In this document: positions 14,641 to 27,311 of the stretch, piece after piece
Position numbering within the stretch: the first letter of the stretch is position 1
Layout of the letters: each line of letters begins with the position of its first letter
DNA from: Symsagittifera roscoffensis
Taxonomy: Eukaryota; Xenacoelomorpha; Acoela; Convolutidae
Assembly (NCBI RefSeq): GCF_963678635.1
Contig: NC_087062.1
Span: forward strand, 13,436,670-13,500,669
Direction: 5' to 3'
Length of the DNA: 64,000 nt
Made by a program: the position numbers and the translations under genes
The notes under the pieces: generated by a model
What the model saw: the letters and a program-made list of their open reading frames with translations, nothing else
Told to the model about the DNA's origin: nothing
Databases searched by the model: none

Positions 14641-15799
14641 TGAAAAATTTGAATTACTATTTAAAACATTGCACACTTATTTTTTCAGATAGTGATGTTG
14701 AATTTTCGCTTTGAAGCCTATCGAGATTGGCAGAAAAGAATAGCTCGAATTTTTGAAACTGACTAAGCTCGTGTCGCATCCAACCAGTTCTGTAAAATTG
14801 CACTGTAAAATCATCCAACCAGCTGATGATTTATTGTCAATCGTATGTATCAGTGTAACTCATAACAAAACGACTGTGAAGTCCTCCAAGCACTCTTTTA
14901 CGGATGTTTGGTCAACTAACCTAGTATTGCTGTCGATTCCGGTTTCCGGTTTAAAAAAGTAGTTTTGTAGTAAAATATTGAAAAAGTGCAATTTAGTGAT
15001 GCTCAACAACTATGTATCCGTACAGGAGAGTATACAGAAGGAAATTTAAAGTCAGCTATACCACAAGAGAAAAGCTATGCCCCACTTCCACCATTTAGAG
15101 ACGGTGAGGGCAGTGTTTGTCATTTAATCAAATTTCTTTCTCAGTTCAAAAGTCTTTCAAATTTATAAGTAACATTGTCGTTTCAAACAGAAAACACTTT
15201 GCAAAACCATACCTCAAAATCAGAGTAGCAGAAGCTTTGATGACTTGAAGAAAAGAAACATTTATAAAGGAGTTCTATACCATATAATTTCTGTGATAGA
15301 AGCTACTCAACTAATTATCGCCAATCATGTCCTGCTAAATTTGCGAAGGAGCGAGGAAAAAGGGCGTGAAAATGCGAAAGAGCGAGGAAAAAGGAAAATA
15401 TTGATGATAATTTTGAACTACTATTTAAAACATTGCAGACTTATTTTTTCAGATAGTGATGTTGAATTTTCGCTTTGAAGCCTATCGAGATTAACAGAAA
15501 AGACTAGCTCGAATTTTTGAAGTTGACTAAGCTCGTGTCGCATCCAAACAGTTCTGTAAAATTGGAAGTTATTAATTCAAACTCAGCAAAACTCACATCT
15601 GTACAGATTACAATAAAGCTCAACACGTTTTTCTATAAAACCACGCTTACACTGTTGTCTAGCTTCATGTCTGAACAAAAGTACGACCTATGTTCTTTTG
15701 AGTTCTTGTAAATGCCATTTCCATTGGGAGTCCCTTTGCCTCTGCCTAATAACCATTCAGTGCATCTTAGTTTTGCTTGCAAAATTGAAGTATGAACTA

Positions 15800-18740
15800 G
15801 CTCCTCGAAAACAATACAAGTATCGTGCACTTCACGTTTTGCTGAAATCAATGTGAAAAAAAAGTAACCCACTCATTTTAATTGTCGAAAGATATCAGTT
15901 GAATTTTTCCTTGAGTTTTGGTACGTGATCATATCTCAATCAGAAAATATACAACAATTTAAACTGAATTGAACTTTTTTTTGATTTTAGCTAGACTTAA
16001 AAAGTACGCTACTTTTCTAATGTCGCAGCTGTTAATTTTGAGTCACAGTTATTTTTCATAATATATATGAATTACTGTTTTTTTTTTGTCTACACCAACT
16101 CCAGACTCACGTTTTTCTTCTGATACCTGGATAGGTCATTTTTTTCTGCTATCACATTCATGGAGAATTGTGAACCAGCATGATTTTTTCCCATTTTCAG
16201 CTGATATTTTTGATGGGCACAGCCTAAAAAGAAGAAAAAATTGAAAATTCGGAATGCTGATGTTTTAATGTCAAATCTATGCATCATTGTAATTCATTCC
16301 AAAACAACATTGAGATCCTAAATTTTTTTATGGCTATATGGCCAAACAGCCCAGCACTGCTGGTCGTTTCCAGTTAAAAAGAAGTCGTTTGGGAATAAGT
16401 TATTGAAAAATGCAGTTCAGCGATGTCCAACTAGAATTGTGTATCCGCACAGGAGAGTGTACAGAAAAAAAATTTAAGTCAACTATGCTACGGGCAGGAG
16501 AAAAGATGTGACACCAACTTTGCCCTAAAGAGACGGTTGGAACATAGTTTGTAATTTAATCAAATTTCTTTCTCAGCTCAAAGTTTTTTCAAATTCACAG
16601 GTAACATTGTCGACTGAAAAAGAAAACAATTTGTAAAACCGTACCTCAAAAACCAGACTAGCAGAAGCTTTGCTGACTCCAACAAAAGATAGAGATAAAG
16701 AGGAGATTCTATACCATGAAAATTTTTGTGTTGAATAATACTCAGCTAATCCTCGCTAATCATGTTCAGTTAAATTTGTGAAAGCGTGAGGAAAAAAGTG
16801 CAAAATTTTATAACCAAGAGAAACGTTGACAACATAGATGAAATATCTGAATCACTACCTAAAAAAAGTGGAGAGTTATCATTTCAGATAATAAAACCAA
16901 AAATTTGTTCTGAAGCATATCGAGATCGGGAGGAAAAGACTAGCTCGAGTCTCTGAAACTGTCTAAACTCGGGTCCCATCCACTCACTTCTGTAAAAAAA
17001 CTGGAAATTATTTTACAAACTCAGCAAAACCCACACCTGTACAAAATACAATTAGGCTCAACATATCTTCCTATAAAACCACATTTACACTTTTATCTAC
17101 CTTCATTTCCTAACAAAAGCACAACTGATAATTTGTTGAATTCCAGTAAACGTCATTTCCATATGGAGTCCCTATGACACCCCCTATTGACCATTTTCTG
17201 CAATTATAACCTTAATATGAATTGGAGTGCAAATTAAATCTTCAAAGTTGGTAAAGCTTATTCAACGCACTTGACAAATTGTTGAAATAAAGTTGAACTG
17301 AAGTTACCCACTTATTTTTTATTGTCGAAAGATATAAGTTGCAATATTCTTTGATTTTAGGTATCTAAGCATATATCGTTCAGACACTAAACTAAAAATT
17401 ACTTCAAAATCAGTTTTCTGTTTTAGTTTTAGTTAGATTTCAACAGTTTGTTACTGTTTGAAATAGCGTAGCGAACAATTCTCAGAGTAATTGTTTAAAA
17501 TTTATAATACTTCCTAATTTTTTTGTCTAGACCAACTCCCGACCCACGTTTTCAATGAGATATCTGGATAGGTCTTTTTTCTATCACACTCAGGGACCAT
17601 TGTAACCCAAACAAGACCATTTCCCAGATCCAGCTGATTCTTTTGACAGCCTCTGCCGAAAACGAAGAAAATTTTGAAAACTCCGAAAGTTTTTGGTTTT
17701 TTGTCTTGTCTTCGCATCATCGTAATTCATCCCAAAACAATCTTGTGTCCTCAAAGCAAACTTCTTACGAGTATTTGATCAACCAGCCCAGTGCTGACGG
17801 TCAATTTTAATTCAAAAAAATTGTACAGGACTAAGTTTATGAACAAATGCGATTCATTGATGTCCAATAAGAAATATGTATCCGCACAAGAGAGTCTGCA
17901 GAAGGAGACTTAAAGTCACTTATACTACAAGAGAAAAACTTTAGAGACGGTTGGGGCAGAGTTTATCAATTCATCAATTTTTTTTGTCCGGCCGAAAATT
18001 TTTTCAAAATCAAAGAGTAACATTGTCGTTTCAAAAGAAATCACTTTGCAAAACCTTACCTCAAAACCCCTGATTAGCGAAAGTTTTGTTGACTCGAAGA
18101 AAAAATACAGGTATAGAAGAGAATCTATACCATAAAATTTTTATGGTAAAAACTTCTCAGCTAATCATTGCCAATCATGTCAAGCTAAATTTGAGAAAGC
18201 GTGAGGATAATATTGCAAAAATCTATAACTTGGAAAAACGTTGACAAAATAGATGAGAATCTGAATCGGTATTTTATTTTAAAAGCAAACTTGTCGTTTC
18301 AGATAGTGAAACCGAACTTTCGTTTCGAAGCTTACCGAGGTTGGGATGAAAGGATTAAAATCTTTAAAACTGTCTAAGCTCGCATCGACTTTGACCGAAT
18401 GTGTAGAAAAAGTATAAATTTTTTTAAAATGTTTAGTAAAATTCAAATTACTACAGCTAACAATCAAGCCCAAAATGTCTTTCTATGAAACCACGCTGAC
18501 ACAGTTTTCCAGCTTCGTTTCTTAACAAAAGTACCACTGACATTCTTTTGAGTTCCGTTAACTCCACTTCTAACGGGATTCCACCTGACTCCTCCCATTA
18601 ACATTCTTGTGCGTCAAATTTTTGCTTATCAATTTGAGTGTGAAATAACTACTCAAAGTCGATAAAAGTTTCCCACAATTGACGTAGTGTTGAGATGAGT
18701 TTGAATTGAACTTCCCCGCTTATATTTACTTGTCGAAAGA
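15800..18740 (+). repeat. Copy of block 10270-13215 (types B-C-D)
   Basis: About 2.9 kb in the same order and with high identity at an offset of roughly 5530 bases. With the 1-2130/5179-7265 pair it suggests duplicated units of about 5.2-5.5 kb, each several monomers long. Confidence 0.75.
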
Positions 18741-20450
18741 TCGCAGTTGCATTATCATTTGAAGTTAGGTACCGAAGCATATCTCATTCAGTGGTTAAAT
18801 TTCAATAGTACATTATTATTTTAAAAGGCATGGCCAACACTTTTGAAACAATAATTGTTCAAAGTTTATGGTAGTTACTGTTTTTTTATCTAGACTAACT
18901 CCAGACCCACGTTTTAATTGCGATACCTGGATAGGTCTATTATTTTAGGCTATTACAATCAAGGACCATTGTGAGCCAAACAAGACTCTTTACCAGATCC
19001 AGCCGAGGATTTGACGGCCTCCGCCTATAGCGATGAAAAATTTGAAAGTTCCGAAAGCTGATGGTTTTATGTCAACCTATGCACCATTGTAATTCATCCC
19101 AAGACAACCTTGAGGTCCTCGAAGCATACTTTTATCGACTATTTGTTAAACTTGCTCAATGCGGCTGGTCAATTTTACTTATAAAAAAAGCCGTACGGGA
19201 GTAAATTGTTAAAAAATGCAATTTAGTGATACTCGGCAAAAACTATGTATCCGCACAGGAGACTATACAGAAGAAAACATAAAGTCAGCTACACAACTAG
19301 AGAAAAGCTATGCCATCAACTCCAATTCTTCAAGACGGCTGACACAGAGTTTGTCATTTCACCAAGTGTCTTTCTCTGGCCAAAATCACTTCAAATGTAA
19401 ATAATAACTTGGTCCATTCACAAAAAAGTTTTTGCAAAATCGTACATCATAAAACCAGAGTAGCAAAAGCTTCGTTGATTCAAAGAAAAAATACAGGTTG
19501 GGAAAATATCTTATACCATGTAAATGATTTGGTAAAAACTGCTCAGCTAATCATCGCCAATCGTGTCCAGCTAAGTTTGTAAAAAGCGTGAGAAAAAAGG
19601 GTGTTTTTCAAAATTCTCTAAACGGAAAACATTGGCAAAAGCAGTGAAGTATCTGAAGTACAACTCAAAAACAGTGGATACTTATCGTTCCAGATAATGA
19701 AAACAAAATTTCTTTTCGAATCATATCGAGATTGGGAGTAAAAGAATAGCTGGAATCTTTAAAACTGTTAAATTCGGGTTCGTTTAAACCTGTAAAAAAC
19801 TGGAAACTACTAAAGCAAATTCAGAAAAGTTCAAGTCAATCAATACAGCTTACTTTTAGGCCGAAAATGTCTTTTTTTAAAACTACGCTAGCACAGTTGT
19901 CCAGCTACGTTTCTTAACAAAAGTCAACGCTATTTCCATTGGGATTCCCACTGACTCCGCCTGTTAAACATTCTGTGCATCTGATTTTTGCTTAAAAATT
20001 AGAGCGTGAATTAGCTCTTCAATGCCGGTACATGTCTATTCCGCACTTAACAAATTGTTGATATTTAAAGAGTAGTTCCCCATTTTTTTGTCGAAAGATA
20101 TCAGTAGCAATATGATTTGAGTTTAGTTACCTAAGCATATCTCATTCAGTAATTAAACAGCAACCTATTTTAGTTTTGGTTAGATTTCAATAGTACGTTA
20201 TTTACTTTTTCGAATGGCGCAGCCAACAGTTCTGAGTTCCAGTAATTGTTCAAAATTTATAGTAGTTACTTTTTTTGTCTAGACCAACTGCAGACTCACA
20301 TTTTGTTTGATATACCTGAATAGGTCAATTCTTTTAGTTATCGCACTCAGGAAGCGTTGTTACCCAATTGAATTTTTGTAGGATTCAGTCGACATCTTTG
20401 ATATCTACCAACTAAGGCGGAGAAACTTTGAGATTCCAAAATCTCTACAG

Positions 20451-23394
20451 ATGCCTAGAGCCCCGTCAATATTGTTTGAAGGCTAACAAACAAAAACTGA
20501 ATGTCGCAAGGAAAATTCAAAAACTGTAACCAGTTTTTTGTGTTTGGAAGTGTGTCAGAGAATGAAATGATTTTTTTTTTGCCGTAAAATTTTTGCTCAA
20601 GTTATTTTAGCTACAACTTCATTAAAAAAGTTTCCTTTTTACAAAAATTGAAAACATATAATCGAACGTTTGAGTCTTTTTAAATATTTCACAAACAATT
20701 GTGAAGACTTCGATGTGAAGGCTTCGAAGCAAAGTTTTTTCGATTAAGAGAACACGGTGCGGCTTCAGAAAGTGTACTGGGCGACATGAAAATTGCAAGT
20801 CAATTTTTTGAAGCAGTATCTGTCCTCGTCTTTGACAGTTTAGACATTTTGCTAAATCATTGAGATTTATATGATGGAAAACAAAAACATCAGGGCATAT
20901 GCCTTCAAATTGAATGGTTAGTATCTTTTTGGATCGTTAAAAATTCGACTAAACTTTGAAACCGAAACTACATTTCAAAATTTCATAAACTCAATGTGTA
21001 AACTCGAAATTCATTCCCTTCTAAAAAGATGAATTGAAAAATGGAGTGGCCACTGATAATCATTGCATCAAATCTTGCAGTTGACCCACTGACAGTAGTG
21101 GAAAAATTTTTTCGATATCTATAAGGTATATTTCTAAAGACCGCATAGAAAAAATTTCTCCTAGATAGATCAATTTACAATGTCGTTTTACGTTATTTTA
21201 CGTTATGGAAAAACTACTCATGGTCTTGAAAAACCATGCATGGCATTTTCAGAGTCAGTAACAAATGGCCGTTCTTGTAGAATTAGGAGATTGCTCCCTA
21301 TGTCTGTTCACACCTTCTAACCTAACGAGACTGCAAAGTGGTCCCTTGCATAAAGAAGCCAGTGGGGCGACGGAGACTCAATACTATCCACAATCCGAAA
21401 GGATGAAGTTGGTGGCAGCTATTTCGTACTGTATTCTGTTACTTGTCCCCGTTGCGTACTGCTCCTAATGATGTCTCGTCCGCCCTCACGATCGCAGAAA
21501 TTTTCAGTAATAGTTAATTTCAGATAAACATCGGTCCAAATACAGACACTTTGAAGTGCCTAGAAAAATCAAATAAAATTTTAAAAACAAAAGGGTACGC
21601 GATCAACCTACACAGTTGCCGAAATGCAATTCAACTCTTAACTAACATAACTAACCAATTTTTATTCTCTAGAGAATCACAACTAAACATTTACACGCAC
21701 ATAAATCCGCGCAACTACTAAATTTGACCAGCTAAAATAAATAGTGTCTCTACGGATCACTTTTCTTTGAGGTAATTTAACTGATCTCTCTAACTTCACA
21801 GTTTCTCTTTCTCTAACTCTGAGAACGAACTTCACTTTAAATTCGCAAAAATTGTTCTCTAACCCTGAAAACCCAACTACTCTCACTTTTCAAGTGGTCA
21901 ACTTTTCTTCTGCCTAAGGGTAGGTTATTTGTTCATCTCCACAACGTTTGTCTATATGCGTTTTAGTTATAGTTGGAGATATGACGTCCCTAAACGTTCT
22001 GACATTTTTTTAGTACCTCTTTTGCAAGTTATTAACTGAATTCTTCCTCTGACGACACTAGTCTTATATTCCAAGTTTTTTGTGGGTGTTTCTAGCTGAT
22101 TTGTGCAAATGTCAAGTCCAATTTTACCTCCAAGCCAAGTTATTTTTTTAAACTAGTCTCCCAAGGTTTTTCTTTAATTACAGGTGGTAAGTGAAAACCT
22201 TTTTTGTAGACCGCTCATTCATTTCAAGCATCTGCAATTCCAGTCTATACTTTATTCAATACTTCCCAAGTTTTGCAATTTCTAAGGTCCATTATCAATT
22301 TTCCCGGGAAAAAAAAACCATTTACCAACGGAAGGAGCCGTTGGAGGTGCTTTACTCTCCAGGGGTCTTTTTTGGGTATAGTTTCTTCTGTCGACTGGCG
22401 TCATAAAATTGAGATGGCGCCACTTATGATTTTGCGTAAATTGCCTGTTTCCAGTTTAAGGGTTGTTTTTTCTAAGTGCTTATAACTTTTGGTCTGAGCG
22501 CGGGATTTGGCACATAATATAACATATAATGTATTTTATCATTACCCACCATATGTCAAAGTTTTGGCTCCCTGCGTTTTTTGAGGGCGAAAAAATACTT
22601 CCAGAAATCGAAGGGACTCTTTGCATAGAACATAGCGCCGGACCGGAAGCACGAGTCCTGAGTGTCTGGAGTTCTAAATTTAAACTTCCCTCATCTAGGT
22701 CTATAACATACAAAAAAATTTGGTCCTATTCCAACCGCTAGTTAGCGAGTTCTAAAAGGGCTATGTGCACTTGCGGGAACCGTTTTCATTTGAGGCAGGG
22801 GGTCCGAGGGGTCTAGAGTTTGCAAACCCGGGTCAAACCATCTCTAGTATCCGTCCTATTAGTATCATATAGTTAGCTCAGCTAGTTTCCATTTGGGGTT
22901 CTTGCAAATTTTGTACCTTTTTGAAATTTTTCCTCAGAGGAGGGACTTATTCCTTCAGAGTTGAACTAATTTCGAAATTGCTCTGTCGTTTTGTTTCTAA
23001 TCATCGTATTTGTTAGTGAATACCAAGCTACGTACTACTCATTAAGCTTCATTATAATGCATTCATTTCTCAAGGTAAAACTCTCAGTCAAAATTTGAAA
23101 TTGGTGAGAAAGTGCCAGGATCAGTGATCCTACAGCCTTTCCCAGTATATGATTGTCCCTAATAGTGCTAAAGATGAAGTTCAAGCTCAGGGCCTGAAAC
23201 GCACAAAAATGCATGTCTTAGCTCTTCCCCAACGATATTTAGATAAAAACAATTATTTTATAGCTTGATTTTTTGAATTTTTTGCAACGAATTGTTTGAA
23301 CGGCTATCTAGCTCACATCGTAACAATTGCAAAATGTTTAACACAAAACTACATTTTCAACTATATGAAAATTAAATTTCATAGTCTTACAATG
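20451..23394. other. Gene-poor spacer
   Basis: The satellite ends near 20450 and AT-rich single-copy-looking sequence follows. The part at about 22340-22860 is less AT-rich than its surroundings, but its ORFs (about 70 codons on both strands) match nothing I know. The only coding hint is the short signal-peptide-like ORF listed separately at 21403. Confidence 0.5.
21403..21468 (+). CDS. Possible signal-peptide-coding first exon
   Basis: An ATG at 21403 opens a 21-codon run reading MKLVAAISYCILLLVPVAYC plus one serine, then a stop. This has the layout of a secretory signal peptide: a basic residue, a long hydrophobic core, and small residues near the end. The preceding 100 bases are less AT-rich than the neighbourhood. 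If real, it would be the first exon of a secreted protein spliced just before the stop. No strong splice donor (GTRAGT) is present, and I could not find a second exon, so chance is a serious alternative. Confidence 0.2.
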   Translation: MKLVAAISYCILLLVPVAYCS

Positions 23395-23787
23395 TGGAAC
23401 CAGTTTAAAATTAGTGTTTATAACCAATTATATTATTGATAAAACTATCTCTATAAAATATTACTTACATATGACAATTATATATGATCTACTTACAATG
23501 ACAATTATTTGTAGTGCTGAAACTACTTTTAGTTTCAGCACCAGAACAATTTGAATAAATCATAGAATACAGTTGTTCTCCTTTGGAAAAGTTCCATAAA
23601 TCTAACCCGCAAATACTAGTATACACTAGATCTATTGAGACTAGAAGATTTAAGAGTAAGATTATGATTGGTACTAGACTAAGAAGTTGCACGAATCTAT
23701 CCTGCCCAAAATAAGATAGTGTGACGAACAGACTGTGTACCCTATCCGAAATTACTCTATGACAAAGCTACCTCTGGCTTAAACTCA
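23395..23787 (+). mobile_element. Solo LTR related to element A
   Basis: It begins TGGAACCAG and ends TTAAACTCA, like the LTRs of element A. It shares their internal landmarks in order: the GTGCTGAAA palindrome, CTAGATCTATTGAG, AGACTAAGAAGTTGCACGAA and GTACCCTATCCGAAATTACT. It is flanked by AATG on both sides (23391-23394 and 23788-23791), a 4-bp target duplication, which fits excision of the internal part by LTR-LTR recombination. Divergence from the element A LTR is clear, so it belongs to an older or separate subfamily. Confidence 0.85.
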
Positions 23788-23791
23788 AATG

Positions 23792-25101
23792 TTTGCTAAT
23801 GTGACTAATTGAGACTTGCATTTTAGAATGTATTCTAAAAACTAGATTTTTACCCACTGGCATGTCGATCCAGAGGGCGGGTGGACACCTTCTTCCTCAT
23901 TTCTGGTCACCAACTTTTCAATTTGGAACAATTTCTGTACATTTTTTCTTAAGAAACTGAGCAATAATCACTTCTATGTTAAAAAAGGTATTTATGATGC
24001 CAAATTCTCTCCTATGCAACAAAAGTTGCACAAAATTGTTTGATTTAACCTTTAAAACAATTTAAGATCATATATAATGAAATATTTATGATGGAAAAAT
24101 GAGTATCATTCAATTTTTTCAATTTTTCTATTCTTTGTGTGTTAAGCATTTTTTATGTATATTTTGTTCGTGAACTTGTATGATATGCATTGTTCAGATA
24201 AAGTGCACCTGGTGATTTGCCATGTAAATTATTGTTTTGACTTACTCGTTGATTGTTATAAAAACCTATTTTGTTGTATATGGCTAGCAAGTTTCTGCTA
24301 TGGAGATGGATGAAAAAAGGGGCATGTTTGTCCTAACATCTAATTTTAAAAATTGCGTATTTTATTTCTTCAAAAAACAATTTTATGTGACTTCTGGATC
24401 TACGCTTTCACACAAAGTCCATTGCACGCATTTTTCACAAAAAAATGTATGGTAAACAGATGTTCAAAAGCTTATTCAAAAGTCCAAACGGTTATCATAA
24501 AATTATTTTTATGATAGTCGTATGATAAGCGTTTTTTCCTTAAACTCCATCACTGAAATTGTATGAGAGGCGTTTTTATTGCAAAGAAATCAAATCGCGA
24601 ACACGCCGAGTGACACACGGTCTGTTTTTCTATACATTTGTAGGTAGAATGAAAACTCAACAAAGACTGCTTCTACTTTTTTTCAATATTTTTTGTTCGA
24701 AATCCTCATGTCGTTTCTTTAACAAATCATGTCGGAGCGTCAGCTCGACTTTTCTTTTGCAAGAATTTCTATGCTGCCAGAAACTTTTGTTGAAGCACTC
24801 GAATCTATTCATTGCAGCAGAAAGCTTTGGGCGCATTTTGGTTCGTCGTAGAGCGGAAAACGGAATACTTTATCATCTCCTTTTCAAAATAATAGGTTAT
24901 CTCGGCTCTCAAACAGTCATATTCAACTATCACACTTGTTTGTAATTGATATTAACTGAATAAAACTAATTAAATCACGCTGGGAAATCTACAAACTAAA
25001 ATCTTTCGAAACAAAATCTATCCCGTTTTTTTTTTGCAATTTACTCTTAATTATTGGAAAAGATATTTGTTTTTTTTTTTTAGTTTCTTCAGCTCTTTAC
25101 T
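23792..25101. other. Spacer, no gene seen
   Basis: AT-rich. A 128-codon open frame at 24559-24945 (plus strand) is the longest, but it has no recognisable domain and no homologous look, so I do not call it a gene. The stretch ends at the stop codon of the minus-strand PCED1-like gene. Confidence 0.5.
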
Positions 25102-25226
25102 TCAGGGATACTCATACTGCACACCCTCTTCTGGTAGTGGGATATTGTACATGTCACTGAGTTTGTGGAACACGAGCAAAGACATGCACCTGTAGCCCTC
25201 CGAAGCCCAATGTACACCATCTTTAG
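25102..25226 (-). CDS. PCED1-like PC-esterase, exon 3 (C-terminus)
   Basis: The last exon follows the acceptor TTCTGTTCAG (minus strand) and runs to TGA at 25104-25102. It encodes AKDGVHWASEGYRC and a short tail ending in QYEYP. DGVHW carries the paired Asp and His of the SGNH/GDSL-type catalytic triad of the PC-esterase family. The exon begins with two bases of a split codon that completes the G left at the end of exon 2, restoring an alanine directly before KDGVHW, so the splice is well supported. The protein ends about 35 residues after this motif, without the long C-terminal tail of vertebrate PCED1 proteins. Confidence 0.85.
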
Positions 25227-25756
25227 CTGAACAGAACAACAAAAGATGAATCATCTATCAAAACAAGGAGAGAACCGAGTTGAAGTCAAAGCGGTTATCA
25301 ATGTTGCGCAGAAAGTTCCGAATATTTTTAGTTTGCAAAGAAAAGACTCAAAAACAAAAAATTTTCACTGTTTTTTTTAATTACTGTTTGAGTTTTAGTT
25401 CTTTTTGAAGAAGGGAGATGAGGAGGCAATAGTATTTTTTCAAAAAACCAAATTGTTTGAAAACCAGTTCTTAGAACAATTTTGATCCAAATTGGTCTGA
25501 ACAGCCGAAATTTTAGACCATTTTTCCCCGACGGAAACTTTTTGGAACATTTTTTTGGAATTAAAATTAGGTCCAGTAGGAATCTGATAAGATGTCACAG
25601 CTGACCCTTATTTATCTTTTCCTTAAAGTACCTAAAATCAGAAGGAAAAAACTATAAATAAGTTTAAAAAAATATTTTTTTTGAATTAAGTTTGACATAT
25701 GAAAATATAACCTTCTCAACACATTGAGTATACCGTGGTCGATCAAAGGAGGTTAT

Positions 25757-25955
25757 CTTGCAAGATCTTGCAAGGTTCTTGCAAAAGAGGAGTATCTTGC
25801 AAGATCTTGCAAGATTCTTGCAAAATAGGGTTATCTTGCCAGATTTTGCAAAATGGAGCGTAACTTGCAAGATCTTGCAAGGTGGAGGTTATCTGGCAAC
25901 AATCTTGGAAAAGGGAGGCTATCTTGCAAGAATCTTACAAGATCTTGCAAGGTAA
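25757..25955. repeat. Subterminal palindromic repeats CTTGCAAGATCTTGCAAG
   Basis: The 18-base perfect palindrome CTTGCAAGATCTTGCAAG occurs at 25757-25774, 25796-25813 and 25864-25881. Degenerate copies follow to about 25955, separated by short spacers that often contain GGTTATC or GGAGG. At the opposite end of the element (about 28538-28612) the same words recur, with AAAGAGATGCATCCTCTTT forming another near-palindrome. Arrays like this at transposon ends are typical transposase-binding sites; that role is inferred. Confidence 0.75.
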
Positions 25956-27311
25956 CTATCTCAAAAATTCTTTAAGAAAACAATAGAATGTTAAAAAATG
26001 TGTTGAGTGTGCTCTCGATTAATCATGTGTGTTCTGTTTTGCAGTGATTCAAACTTTCCCAAATTCAGAACAAACAATTTGAAATAATTTTGATATTTGT
26101 TTTGTTTTTCCAATAAAAAAAATTGATAAACTTCTTTTTAATTTTTCTTTGAGACTAAATTTTGGTCAATTTAAAAGTATTCTAATTGGGAAAAAAATAT
26201 ATTTTCTTCCCAGGACATTACGAGAACAAATTGTGTATTTTGTGAAATGTAAGCGAATTCCACAACAGTGACGCTCCCTTTGTTCTTCTTTTGTTCTTTA
26301 ATTCTCTTTGATCGGTCCGACAAAATTTTAACATGTTTTGAAGTTTTGTCTCTGGAATCAAAAAACATATAGACAGAAAATTGTGCGTCTAACCAGTGCA
26401 CATTTTGGCCCCGTAAGGGAACAAAATGCAATTCATGGGGGGTTGATTCGTTTTTCTGGTGAGGGGGTGGCGGGGTTAGTAAAGGACAGAGGGACAATTG
26501 CTAAGGGGAGTAATATGACAAAAGGGCAATCGTTGAGGGGGAGGGATGGATTAGACCTGTTTAGAAATTGAAAAACTTCAAATTTGAAAATCGAGTAGGC
26601 TGTGCTCTTGTTCTGCAAAGTTTATGCTTTACTCAATTAATAAAAACAAAGCAAAATGAAGCGGAAATATCTGTTCTCTTTGATTTTAAAAAGAGCATAA
26701 AAATTAAAAATTTGATAAATTATAATGAAATTAGCCAAGTTTCAGTTGTTGATTCCGTAGCGTCCGTTTTTTTCCTAAAAGCTATTTTCTCATTTTTTTG
26801 CGGAATCAGAAGTTTCTTTGTGGAGTCCCAAGTGTACCTTGCGCATCCACGCTCAAAAACCTTTAATTTTTTTATGGTGAGCTGTTTGCTTATGAATGAT
26901 TTACAATTAAACCCAAAGGAGCCATTTAATTCTAGAAGGTTAACTGTTTAAACTATCAAAATATCTTGCGACTCAATGAAAAACACTGGTGCTGAATTTT
27001 TCACATAGTTATTTGAAGTAATTGGATTGGAACTGTGGAAATGTTTAACCAAAGTTTTCAAAAACATAAAATATTTCCTATCTTTAATTAGTGTAAAAAG
27101 GGCGTTAAATTTTTTCGTAGACAATTTAATCATTATTCGTCGGAATTCCTGACACATTTGTGGATGTCATCAGAAATTAGTTGAAAATTCGTTTTTATAG
27201 AAAGTGAATATTTGAAATAGTTTTCTATGTGAACCGTTAAGAAAATTTTAAAGTGCTGAGCCTGTTCATTGTTTGAAGGTTACATTTGAACATCCTGTGT
27301 TTTCTTTTTCA

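Larger units (their letters stand above)
1..20450. repeat. Complex satellite: mosaic array of about 1.4-kb monomers
   Basis: The whole stretch is built from diverged copies of one monomer. A landmark close to CCAACTCCAGACCCACGTTT recurs near 1812, 2789, 4107, 6963, 8333, 9229, 10560, 12002, 13886, 16092, 17526, 18896 and 20284. Spacings mostly lie between 0.9 and 1.45 kb, or about twice that where a landmark is lost. Other shared landmarks are the runs around TATCCGTACAGGAGAG and TTTCTTTCTCAG. By local sequence the monomers fall into about six types (C, E, A, D, B, F), in the order C-E-A-C-D-E-B-C-A-B-C-D-F. Repeated ORFs of 60-80 codons occur, but they are short, differ by frameshifts and match no family I know, so I treat the array as non-coding. 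The array continues beyond the left edge. Confidence 0.85.

Noticed and set aside
132-15168. Repeated open frames of 60-98 codons in the satellite (for example at 132, 5310 and 14753) as a tandem gene family
   Set aside because: They recur only because the DNA block is duplicated. The more diverged monomers carry frameshifts at the same place, and the translations show no domain.
22185-22200. TTACAG/GTG/GTAAGTG, an apparent 3-base exon
   Set aside because: An acceptor and donor this close are expected by chance, and there are no neighbouring exons.
24559-24945. 128-codon open frame
   Set aside because: No recognisable motif, no support from context, and T-rich base composition explains its hydrophobic content.
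25757-25955. Repeat-spacer pattern that could look like a CRISPR array
   Set aside because: Spacers are unequal and partly repetitive, the host is a eukaryote with introns, and the repeats are the subterminal part of a TIR element.
26171-26951. Several open frames of 60-127 codons inside the TIR element as a transposase
   Set aside because: They overlap on both strands and contain no DDE, zinc finger or other transposase signature. The G-rich tract at 26436-26545 accounts for the odd codons.
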